This document shows, piece after piece, positions 1 to 5,406 of a DNA stretch of 5,884 nucleotides. The number at the start of each line of letters is the position of its first letter. The first letter of the stretch is position 1. The notes under the pieces were generated by a model. It made no database searches, was not told the DNA's origin, and was given only the letters and a program-made list of their open reading frames with translations. The position numbers and the translations under genes are program-made. This DNA is from a bacterium UBA7470 (GTDB lineage: Bacteria > Pseudomonadota > Gammaproteobacteria > Burkholderiales > Burkholderiaceae_C), in assembly GCA_002479815.1 (NCBI GenBank), contig DLPA01000195.1:1097-6980 (forward strand), in the 5' to 3' direction.

Positions 1-473
1 TGACGCACGAGCAAGCCGCGCAAGCCGTGGGCCGTTCGCGCAGTGCCAGCACGAACCTGCTGCGCCTGTTGCAATTGGCCCCTCCCGTGCAAACCTTGCT
101 GATGGCGGGCGACATCGACATGGGCCATGCGCGTGCGCTGTTGAGCTTGGACAAAGCCACCCAAACCATCGTCGGCCATCAAATCGTCTCGCAGCAGCTT
201 TCAGTGCGCGAGGCCGAAGCCTTGGTGAAAAAACGGCTTACCCCAGCCGATGCCACCCCCCACAAAAAAGCCGCAGCCAAGCAGCCCTCTGCCGATGTGC
301 GGCGCTTGGAGGAAGAGCTGGCCGATGTATTGGGTGCAAGCGTAGAAGTGCGCGTCAAAAAGCGCGTGCGTCGCAATGGTCGCTTGGAAGACGTGGGTGA
401 GTTAGCCATCGGCTTTTCATCGCTGGACGAATTGCAAGGCGTGATTGAGCGGCTGCGGGCCTTAAATCCCTGA
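1..473 (+). CDS. parB: ParB chromosome-partitioning protein, 3' part (5' end outside window)
   Basis: ParB binds parS sites near the replication origin, loads there as a CTP-dependent sliding clamp, and works with the ATPase ParA to segregate chromosomes. The frame is open from the window edge (first complete codon at base 3) and codes for 156 residues before the TGA at 471-473. It begins inside the central helix-turn-helix domain (THEQAAQAVGRSRS, then NLLRLLQL), followed by the helical stretch containing GDIDMGHARALLSL. A charged Lys/Ala linker follows, then the C-terminal dimerisation and DNA-binding domain (RRLEEELADVLG, a basic KKRVRR patch, and FSSLDELQGVIERL). The N-terminal CTPase domain lies upstream of the window. 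The GTG at 27 is an internal codon, not the start. A chromosomal rather than plasmid ParB is favoured by this C-terminus, which I recall as typical of Comamonadaceae; that is family knowledge, not proven here. Confidence 0.93.
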   Translation, partial: THEQAAQAVGRSRSASTNLLRLLQLAPPVQTLLMAGDIDMGHARALLSLDKATQTIVGHQIVSQQLSVREAEALVKKRLTPADATPHKKAAAKQPSADVRRLEEELADVLGASVEVRVKKRVRRNGRLEDVGELAIGFSSLDELQGVIERLRALNP

Positions 474-488
474 GATTCATTTTTTCTT

Positions 489-508
489 AAGCCCCTGTTT
501 TTGGGCTT
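489..508 (+). terminator. Weak candidate terminator hairpin after parB
   Basis: AAGCCC (489-494) can pair perfectly with GGGCTT (503-508) around an 8-base loop, 16 bases after the parB stop. It is followed by a moderately T-rich stretch (GTTTCTCAGTTTT) rather than a clean T-run. The stem is only six pairs, so this is a possible but weak intrinsic terminator separating parB from fccAB. Confidence 0.35.
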
Positions 509-564
509 GTTTCTCAGTTTTAAGCGTGTGATACTTTCGTTTTTTAAGCCTTGGGTAATTTGCT

Positions 565-891
565 GTGGTTAATTTCATCAAAAGATTCAAATATGTGCCT
601 CTAATGATGCTGTGTACGTGTACTTGGTGTACAGCACAAGCGCAAGCGAATGCGCCATCTGCCTTGCAAGTCGGTATTTGGGCCAGCAGCTGCATGGCGT
701 GTCATGGCCCTGAAGGGCGTGCGGAAGGGACGGGTTTGACCATCGGTGGCAAGTCTGCTGAAGATTTGTTCGGCAAATTGATGGCTTACCGTTCGGGCGC
801 GGTGAAAGCCACCATCATGCACCAGCATGTCAAAGGCTACAGCGAGGACGAGCTGCGGCGCATTGCGACCCATTTTTCAAGTTTGAAGTAA
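565..891 (+). CDS. fccA: Monoheme cytochrome c subunit of flavocytochrome c sulfide dehydrogenase
   Basis: This is a periplasmic class I cytochrome c of 108 residues, the probable electron-accepting subunit of the sulfide dehydrogenase encoded next. Residues 1-28 form a Sec-type signal (basic start with K6, R7 and K9, hydrophobic core, then AQAQA, with likely cleavage after A26 or A28). The single heme site is C43-M-A-C46-H47. M85, in the segment AYRSG...TIMHQ, is the likely sixth heme ligand, followed by the usual C-terminal helix (SEDELRRIATHF). The mature size of about 80 residues matches monoheme FccA of the Chlorobium type rather than the diheme subunit of Allochromatium. The start is a GTG at 565, three codons after an in-frame TAA and without a clear Shine-Dalgarno. 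The ATGs at 604 and 607 would remove the basic part of the signal. The stop overlaps the ribosome-binding site of fccB, indicating one operon. SoxE, the Sox-cluster counterpart, is an equivalent alternative name. Confidence 0.88.
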   Translation: MVNFIKRFKYVPLMMLCTCTWCTAQAQANAPSALQVGIWASSCMACHGPEGRAEGTGLTIGGKSAEDLFGKLMAYRSGAVKATIMHQHVKGYSEDELRRIATHFSSLK

Positions 892-895
892 GGAG
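890..895 (+). promoter_or_regulatory. Ribosome-binding site of fccB
   Basis: AAGGAG overlaps the last two bases of the fccA stop codon (TAA, 889-891) and lies 7 bases before the ATG at 903. This fixes the fccB start and suggests that translation of the two subunits is coupled. Confidence 0.85.
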
Positions 896-902
896 CAAGG
901 TC

Positions 903-2198
903 ATGGATCGTCGTCATTTATTGCAGGGCATGGCCGTTGCACCAGCCATGCTTGCCGCATCTTGGATGTCATCGGCTGGGGCACAAACCTCTGTGGCTGG
1001 TGGTGCTGGCAAGGGCTTGCGCGTGGTGGTGGTGGGGGGTGGTTTTGCGGGCGTGACAGCCGCACGCTATCTCAAACGCTGGGCTTCTGGCGTGGACATC
1101 ACCGTGATTGAGCCGAGTGCCGAGTTTGTGGCCTGTCCCATGAGCAATCGGGTGATTCATGGGGGCTTGGCGTTGAAAGATATTTCCCATTCGTACAAGC
1201 GTTTCATTGACAAATCGAATATTCGATGGGTCAAAGCGTTTGCACAAGAAATAGATGTAGACAAGCGCGAGGTACGAACAGGAACAGATCGGTTTGCGTT
1301 TGACAAACTCATCATCGCCCCCGGTGTCGATTACAACTACGACAGCATCCTAGGCTTGCAGCAGGCGGATCAGCAAGCCAAAGTCCCCCATGCGTGGAAA
1401 GCAGGCGAGCAAACGCTGCAACTGCGCAATAGGTTGATGGCCATGCCCGACAACGGGGTGATCGCCATGCACATTCCCAAAGTGCCCTATCGCTGCCCCC
1501 CCGGGCCGTATGAACGCGCCAGCCTGATCGCCCATTTTTTAAAGCAACGCAAGCCCAAAGCCAAACTGATGGTGTTCGATGCCAACCCTGACATTCAGGC
1601 CAAAAAAGGATTGTTTGAAGCCGCTTGGAAAAGTCGCTATGCCGGTGTGATTGAGTACATCCCCAATGCCGACTTAAAAGCCGTGGATGCAGCCACGCAG
1701 ACGTTAGAGTTGGACGTGCAAGGCAAATTCAAGACCGACGTGCTCAACGTCATTCCGCCGCAGCGTGCAGGGGTGATTGCACAAAAAGCAGGCTTGGCAA
1801 ACGTCGGACAGCGTTGGTGCGGGGTGGACTTTTTAACGTATGAATCCACTGCCGCCAAAGGGGTGTATGTGCTGGGGGATTCCATTGCCAGTGCGCCGGG
1901 AATGCCCAAATCGGCGCACATGGCGAACCAAGAGGCCAAAGTCTGCGCCGGAGCCATTGCCGCAGAAGTGTTGGGGCAAGCCTTGCCGAGTGAACCCATC
2001 ATTACCAACACCTGCTACAGCTTTGTCTCGCACAACGAGGTGATTCATGTGGCAGCGGTGTACCGCTACGACAAAGAGAAAAAAGTCATGGCAGCAGTCG
2101 CGGGGGCAGGCGGCTTGTCCGATACGCCCAATATGACCGAAGGCATTTATGCGATGGCGTGGGCCACCAACATCGTCAATGACACCTTGGGGTCTTGA
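903..2198 (+). CDS. fccB: Flavocytochrome c sulfide dehydrogenase, FAD-binding subunit
   Basis: FccB oxidises sulfide in the periplasm at a covalently bound FAD and passes the electrons to the heme of FccA. The 431-residue length is normal for the family. R3-R4 followed by HLLQ and a hydrophobic stretch ending near AGA (25-27) form a Tat signal, as expected for a protein exported folded with its flavin. The dinucleotide-binding motif is VVVVGGGFAG (41-50), with the acidic E70 at the end of the second strand. C78 (in FVACPMSN) sits where the cysteine that links FAD is found in Allochromatium FccB. C198 (YRCPPGPYER) and C371 (NTCYS) match its redox-active disulfide pair, with nearly the same spacing. 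LIIAPGVDY (137-145) and VYVLGDS (321-327) are the second pyridine-nucleotide-disulfide-type signatures, and the FCSD-specific C-terminal domain follows. All key residues are present, so the enzyme should be active. SoxF is the synonym when the gene is tied to sox genes, none of which are seen here. It converges with the next gene after 15 bp. Confidence 0.95.
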   Translation: MDRRHLLQGMAVAPAMLAASWMSSAGAQTSVAGGAGKGLRVVVVGGGFAGVTAARYLKRWASGVDITVIEPSAEFVACPMSNRVIHGGLALKDISHSYKRFIDKSNIRWVKAFAQEIDVDKREVRTGTDRFAFDKLIIAPGVDYNYDSILGLQQADQQAKVPHAWKAGEQTLQLRNRLMAMPDNGVIAMHIPKVPYRCPPGPYERASLIAHFLKQRKPKAKLMVFDANPDIQAKKGLFEAAWKSRYAGVIEYIPNADLKAVDAATQTLELDVQGKFKTDVLNVIPPQRAGVIAQKAGLANVGQRWCGVDFLTYESTAAKGVYVLGDSIASAPGMPKSAHMANQEAKVCAGAIAAEVLGQALPSEPIITNTCYSFVSHNEVIHVAAVYRYDKEKKVMAAVAGAGGLSDTPNMTEGIYAMAWATNIVNDTLGS

Positions 2199-2213
2199 CG
2201 CTGCGCTTGCTCA

Positions 2214-3449
2214 TCACCCCCCGCTCAAACGCTCCACCATCCACACCATGCCCAGCACCAAGGCCAGTCCTGAAATCAAGATGGGACTTTGCAAGGGTGT
2301 GAGGGCGGTGCTGGCCTTGCTGCCGTTGGGGATGCGGGATGCGCCAGAAGATGCCCCCACAGTGCTGGAACGCAGCACTTGATGCAGCTTGTCACCCATC
2401 TGCATCAGCACCAGCGTAGCCGCCAATACCGCTACTTGTCCCAATTCAATCCCAACATTGAACCCCACCAAGCTGGCGATGAGGTGCGTGCCGTGCAAGC
2501 CCATGCCGTCCATCGACGACGCAAAACCCAACCCGTGCAGCAAGCCGCAGGCAAACACCGTTCCCACTTGCAGCTTGAGTGAAGGCATGGCGATGTGGGC
2601 AGTGTCTGTGGCGTGGGTACGCACTCGATACGCCCGCCACAAATTCAGCGCAGCCATCCAGACGATGCTGGCGGCAATCAAAGGCTCGACGACGGCAGCA
2701 GGCACTTGCACCCACCCCAGCAAGCCCGCCACCAGCGTGAGGCTGTGGGCAATGGTGAAGCTGGTCAACACCCACAGCCAGTAGCGCCAACCCAGCCCCG
2801 CCACGATGACGGTGAGCAAAAACAGCACATGGTCAGCGCCGAACACGATGTGTTCGATGCCCATCAGCACATAACTTTGCAAGACTTGCGGCGCTGATTG
2901 AAAAAACGTGTGCCCAGAGCGCAAGGGCGTGAGCACGACCACATCCACGCGGTCGCCGTGGGTGGCTTTGAGGGTGAGCTGATCTTCACCGTCGCGCGTG
3001 CCGAACAAATCGGTGCTGAGGCTCAGTTGCGTCGGGGGGGTGGCAAAGCGCGTGCGCTGCATCACCAAAAAATGGGCCGATCCTGCCCCCGATGGTGGGG
3101 GATTCGCCTGTCCGGGCAGATGCGCTTCCGGTTCAGACATCGGGTTCAGCAGCAGCACTTGCCCCGCCTCATCCCCCTGTCGCAGCACAAAGCGCGTTTG
3201 CACCACGTCGCGCAGGCGGGCGGCGTGGGCGTGTACCTCCGCCTCTGACAAGCGCCCATCTTGATTGTCATCGGCCTCTGGAACCACCGACACCGGCACC
3301 GCCAGCACCGTGAACACGTCAGTGCCGACGATGTTGACCGTGCCTTGCTGGGCTGGCATCAAGTGGGCATGAGCGTGCATCGCCATGCCGATCAGCATAC
3401 AAAAAAAGAGCGGCTTGCACCCGCGATGAAGGAAGGTTTGAAGGGTCAT
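2214..3449 (-). CDS. HupE/UreJ-family membrane protein with periplasmic EF-hand domain
   Basis: The product is a 411-residue membrane protein. Residues 1-28 look like a cleavable signal ending AHA, so the mature protein would begin with His29 (HLMP). Residues 29-185 form an extracytoplasmic domain with a complete 12-residue EF-hand loop (D60 to E71, DDNQDGRLSEAE), a possible Ca2+ site. From about 190 the HupE/UreJ_2 domain begins: GIEHIVFGADHVLFLL (197-212), SFTIAHSLTL (230-239), CGLLHGLGFA (301-310) and FNVGIELGQ (330-338), spread over about five membrane helices, plus a last helix near 388-406. HupE and UreJ relatives are nickel/cobalt permeases; this subfamily has no proven substrate, and no hydrogenase or urease gene is in view. 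The frame stays open upstream to 3707, but that part overlaps the YHYH gene, and only the ATG at 3449 gives a proper signal peptide. No Shine-Dalgarno is visible there. It lies 80 bp downstream of the YHYH lipoprotein gene on the same strand. Confidence 0.85.
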   Translation of the reverse strand: MTLQTFLHRGCKPLFFCMLIGMAMHAHAHLMPAQQGTVNIVGTDVFTVLAVPVSVVPEADDNQDGRLSEAEVHAHAARLRDVVQTRFVLRQGDEAGQVLLLNPMSEPEAHLPGQANPPPSGAGSAHFLVMQRTRFATPPTQLSLSTDLFGTRDGEDQLTLKATHGDRVDVVVLTPLRSGHTFFQSAPQVLQSYVLMGIEHIVFGADHVLFLLTVIVAGLGWRYWLWVLTSFTIAHSLTLVAGLLGWVQVPAAVVEPLIAASIVWMAALNLWRAYRVRTHATDTAHIAMPSLKLQVGTVFACGLLHGLGFASSMDGMGLHGTHLIASLVGFNVGIELGQVAVLAATLVLMQMGDKLHQVLRSSTVGASSGASRIPNGSKASTALTPLQSPILISGLALVLGMVWMVERLSGG

Positions 3450-3496
3450 GATCGCACGCAGACAAAAAAGACGAGGTGAGGACAACGAATGCAATC

Positions 3497-3521
3497 GCTG
3501 TGCCTGAATAGCTGTGCCTGA
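3497..3521. repeat. Short direct repeat of 11 bp in the YHYH-HupE gap
   Basis: GCTGTGCCTGA occurs at 3497-3507 and again at 3511-3521, separated by ATA. It lies in the 80-bp spacer just beyond the YHYH stop codon. It may be slippage debris; no function is assigned. Confidence 0.7.
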
Positions 3522-3529
3522 TGGGTGCG

Positions 3530-4972
3530 TTAAGAACGTGGCGGTGGGGGAAGCATCCCCCCTGTTCCTCCAGTCGGTGGCACACCCGCCCCTCCTAGCG
3601 CCGATGTGCCTTTCACGCAGCGTTGAATGTAGGGATAGGTGTCGGTGGTGTAGTAGTGGTAGATGCCGCTGGGAAATTCGGGGGTCACGCCATAGCGCCC
3701 GTTGCACTCGTCCAAATCGCCTGAGCCAGCCACGTATTCATAGTCTTGCTTGAACGTGCCCATGGGGTACAAGCTGGTGGCGGGGCGGCTGGCATCGGGC
3801 GTGGTTTTCAGGCGGTAGCTGCCTTTCATGATTTTGGTGGCCGATGTCGCATCGGTCGCAGTCGTGTAGCCGTAGCGGGCATACACCGGAAAGCCGTCGC
3901 CCGCCCAGCCGATCAAGGTCATCGCCGTGCCCTTGTTGAGCTTGGTGAGGTAGCCCTCAGGTATGCCGTGATAGTGGTAGTCGCCTGTGGGTTGGACGTG
4001 GGCGTTGTTGCTGTCCGTGCCGAATTTGAAAGAGGTTTGACCCAGCGCCTCCATGCGCCAATTGCCCGTGCCGCCCACCATGCTGCAAGTGCTGCCACTG
4101 TCGTTGCACGTCCCACCCGTGTCGGGGTCCATCTTCACGCCGTTGAGCACATAGCCCACCACGGTGGCTGCCGTGCCGCTGGTGTTGGTGATGCTGGGCG
4201 CTAAAGGAAACTTGGCCGATACCGTCACGGCTTTAATGGCGTTCGGGTTATTCGCGTTGGGAAAGGTACCGACGGCATGGTCAGGCAAGCCGTTGGCGCT
4301 GAGGGCACGCTGTGTGCTGTCACACGTCCATGTGGCGGTGCTGGTGGCGTTGACCGACGTGCTGTTATTGAACACGCTGTACGACGCGCCACACAAGACA
4401 CCTGCCGTGTTCCCGCTGGTGGTGCTGCCTGTCGGGGTACTGGGTGTCGTGGGTGTGGTCGTGCAGGCGCTGGGCGTGACTTGGCAGGTCAAACCACTCA
4501 AAGTCCCCACCAAGGCCAGTTGCCCACCACTGATCGGGCCTAACACATACACATTCCCATTGGTCACGCCGATGTAGTTTTGGGTGCTGGCGTAATGGCG
4601 TACCACATAAGGGGCGATGGTTTGATCGCTTTGCGGGCCGGGGAACAGGGTGGGATAGGTTTGTTCGGCCCAGTTGAACAACTGCGTGGCGGTGATGATG
4701 GTGCTTGGGTCGGCGCGGGTGAGGCTTTGCGCCTGCTCTTTGTCCAGCACGGGGCTGCTGCGGACACACTCGGCCCCCAGCAAGCGATAACTGCCATCGG
4801 CCAAGGCCGTATCGCTGCACAAGGCGGGATGCACGACGGCGGCTTGCGGCTGGTCGAGCACGCTGCGGCTGTCACCGCCCCCGCAGGCACTGAGACACAG
4901 CAAGACAGAAAGACAAGCCCCCCCCAACCGCAGGGGACGGGGCAGGGGGCAATCAAGTGTGGGATAAAGCAT
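3530..4972 (-). CDS. YHYH-domain lipoprotein
   Basis: This 480-residue exported lipoprotein has no known function. The N-terminus has a hydrophobic signal ending in the lipobox LSAC, with C30 as the lipidated residue followed by GGGD. Residues about 92-165 (TQLFNWAEQTYPTLFP ... YIGVTNGNVYVLG ... GTLSGLTCQV) form a module I recognise from many Burkholderiales lipoproteins. A Thr/Ser/Pro-rich linker (171-191) joins it to a YHYH domain (about 215-455). That domain shows YVLNGVKMDP (274-283), the name-giving GDYHYHG (330-336), GWAGDGFPVYARYGY (355-369), DLDECNGR (419-426), and YHYY (438-441) followed by TYPYIQRC. Cysteine pairs such as C194/C217, C289/C296 and C423/C452 could form disulfides. The tail is rich in Gly and Pro. 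The start at 4972 is set by a strong AAAGGAG with 7-base spacing. The HupE-like gene follows on the same strand, suggesting an operon. The clustered His, Tyr and Asp residues suggest metal binding, which is inference only. Confidence 0.88.
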   Translation of the reverse strand: MLYPTLDCPLPRPLRLGGACLSVLLCLSACGGGDSRSVLDQPQAAVVHPALCSDTALADGSYRLLGAECVRSSPVLDKEQAQSLTRADPSTIITATQLFNWAEQTYPTLFPGPQSDQTIAPYVVRHYASTQNYIGVTNGNVYVLGPISGGQLALVGTLSGLTCQVTPSACTTTPTTPSTPTGSTTSGNTAGVLCGASYSVFNNSTSVNATSTATWTCDSTQRALSANGLPDHAVGTFPNANNPNAIKAVTVSAKFPLAPSITNTSGTAATVVGYVLNGVKMDPDTGGTCNDSGSTCSMVGGTGNWRMEALGQTSFKFGTDSNNAHVQPTGDYHYHGIPEGYLTKLNKGTAMTLIGWAGDGFPVYARYGYTTATDATSATKIMKGSYRLKTTPDASRPATSLYPMGTFKQDYEYVAGSGDLDECNGRYGVTPEFPSGIYHYYTTDTYPYIQRCVKGTSALGGAGVPPTGGTGGMLPPPPRS

Positions 4973-4979
4973 GGCATGA

Positions 4980-4986
4980 CTCCTTT
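4980..4986 (-). promoter_or_regulatory. Ribosome-binding site of the YHYH lipoprotein gene
   Basis: On the minus strand AAAGGAG lies 7 bases before the ATG at 4972. A second ATG inside the spacer (4977-4975) is out of frame with the gene. Confidence 0.85.
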
Positions 4987-5084
4987 CACAGCCGGGCGAC
5001 CATCAAACGATGGGCATGATGTCACTGTAAGCCCCAAATGTGGATGAACAATGGAGTTTCGCCCTTCAGCAGCCAAAAAAATCA
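4987..5084 (-). other. 5' untranslated/promoter region of the YHYH gene; no clear promoter
   Basis: This is the non-coding stretch between the YHYH ribosome-binding site and the long palindrome. It holds a small perfect hairpin (CCATC 5000-5004 with GATGG 5009-5013, loop AAAC). At its far end is the first of two C(A)7 tracts spaced 15 bp apart (5074-5081 and 5089-5096; the second lies inside the palindrome). On the minus strand these are T-tracts that could bend DNA or act as an upstream promoter element. No convincing -35/-10 pair was found. Confidence 0.4.
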
Positions 5085-5316
5085 ATAGCAAAAAAAGTGA
5101 GCTGCTTACGCAATTCATACCAGTACTCTGGCTGTTTTAATGCTTAAAAAATAGCCTAAAAACACCCGAAATGAGTTCCAAACCCATTTTTCTGGCCTAA
5201 AAACGGGGGGTTTGCTGTCTGAGTCTCATTTTTTTAGATAAAAACGGCTGATTCTCAGAATGAAATCTGCCAAAATTTTGGTATTACTTGCGTAAGCAGC
5301 TCACATTTTTTACTAT
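5085..5316. repeat. 232-bp imperfect palindrome, probable dispersed or MITE-like intergenic element
   Basis: The outer 37 bases at each end (5085-5121 and 5280-5316) are inverted repeats matching at 33 of 37 positions, with the core GTGAGCTGCTTACGCAA perfect in both. The similarity continues inward in weaker, gapped form: TGGC, TTT and AGCC blocks, then AAATGAG (5169-5175) with CTCATTT (5225-5231), and AAACCC (5180-5185) with GGGTTT (5208-5213). It ends at a GGCC centre (5194-5197). The right arm is about 10 bp longer. The element is AT-rich compared with the flanking genes and contains no credible reading frame. A7 precedes the left core and T6 follows the right core, so on either strand the stem would be followed by a T-run, as in a bidirectional intrinsic terminator. 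It lies between the end of the Res gene and the promoter side of the YHYH gene. No transposase is present. I could not define a target-site duplication. Confidence 0.75.
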
Positions 5317-5406
5317 GTTTTTTGTGAACAAAGAACCCCACACCAGCCGCCCCTGCAAAGGAGAGCGGTTCAGTCGGGGCTCAGATATTGATACGTGCTG
5401 GACTCA
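5317..5406. other. Short intergenic spacer downstream of the Res gene
   Basis: This is 90 bp between the palindrome and the Res stop codon. GCCCC (5349-5353) can pair with GGGGC (5376-5380), but the loop is 22 bases and no T-run follows, so it is not a convincing terminator. A Shine-Dalgarno-like AAAGGAG (5357-5363) has no suitably spaced start codon. Nothing else is visible. Confidence 0.5.

Noticed and set aside
579..660. Cysteine-rich signal region of FccA as a possible lipobox
   Set aside because: Residues before the cysteines (LMMLC, WC) do not fit a lipobox, and the AQAQA that follows is a normal signal peptidase I site.
2199..2216. Shared terminator between the convergent fccB and HupE-like genes
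   Set aside because: The stop codons are only 15 bp apart, and no stem with a T-run is visible on either strand.
3450..3707. N-terminal extension of the HupE-like reading frame up to 3707
   Set aside because: It overlaps the 3' end of the YHYH gene, has low-complexity Arg/His-rich composition, and would put the clear signal peptide in the middle of the protein. The ATG at 3449 is the natural start.
3746..4204. Plus-strand open frame of 152 codons opposite the YHYH gene
   Set aside because: The encoded sequence is Ala/Gly/Val/His-rich with no recognisable motif and lies entirely antisense to a convincing gene. It is a by-product of GC-rich codon use.
4580..5047. Plus-strand open frame of 155 codons across the start of the YHYH gene
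   Set aside because: It is antisense to the lipoprotein signal region and its ribosome-binding site, and no domain or ribosome-binding site supports it.
5028..5062. Candidate sigma-70 promoter for the YHYH gene on the minus strand (TTGTTC, 16 bp, TACAGT)
   Set aside because: Matches to the consensus hexamers are too poor to annotate, and several other equally weak pairs exist.
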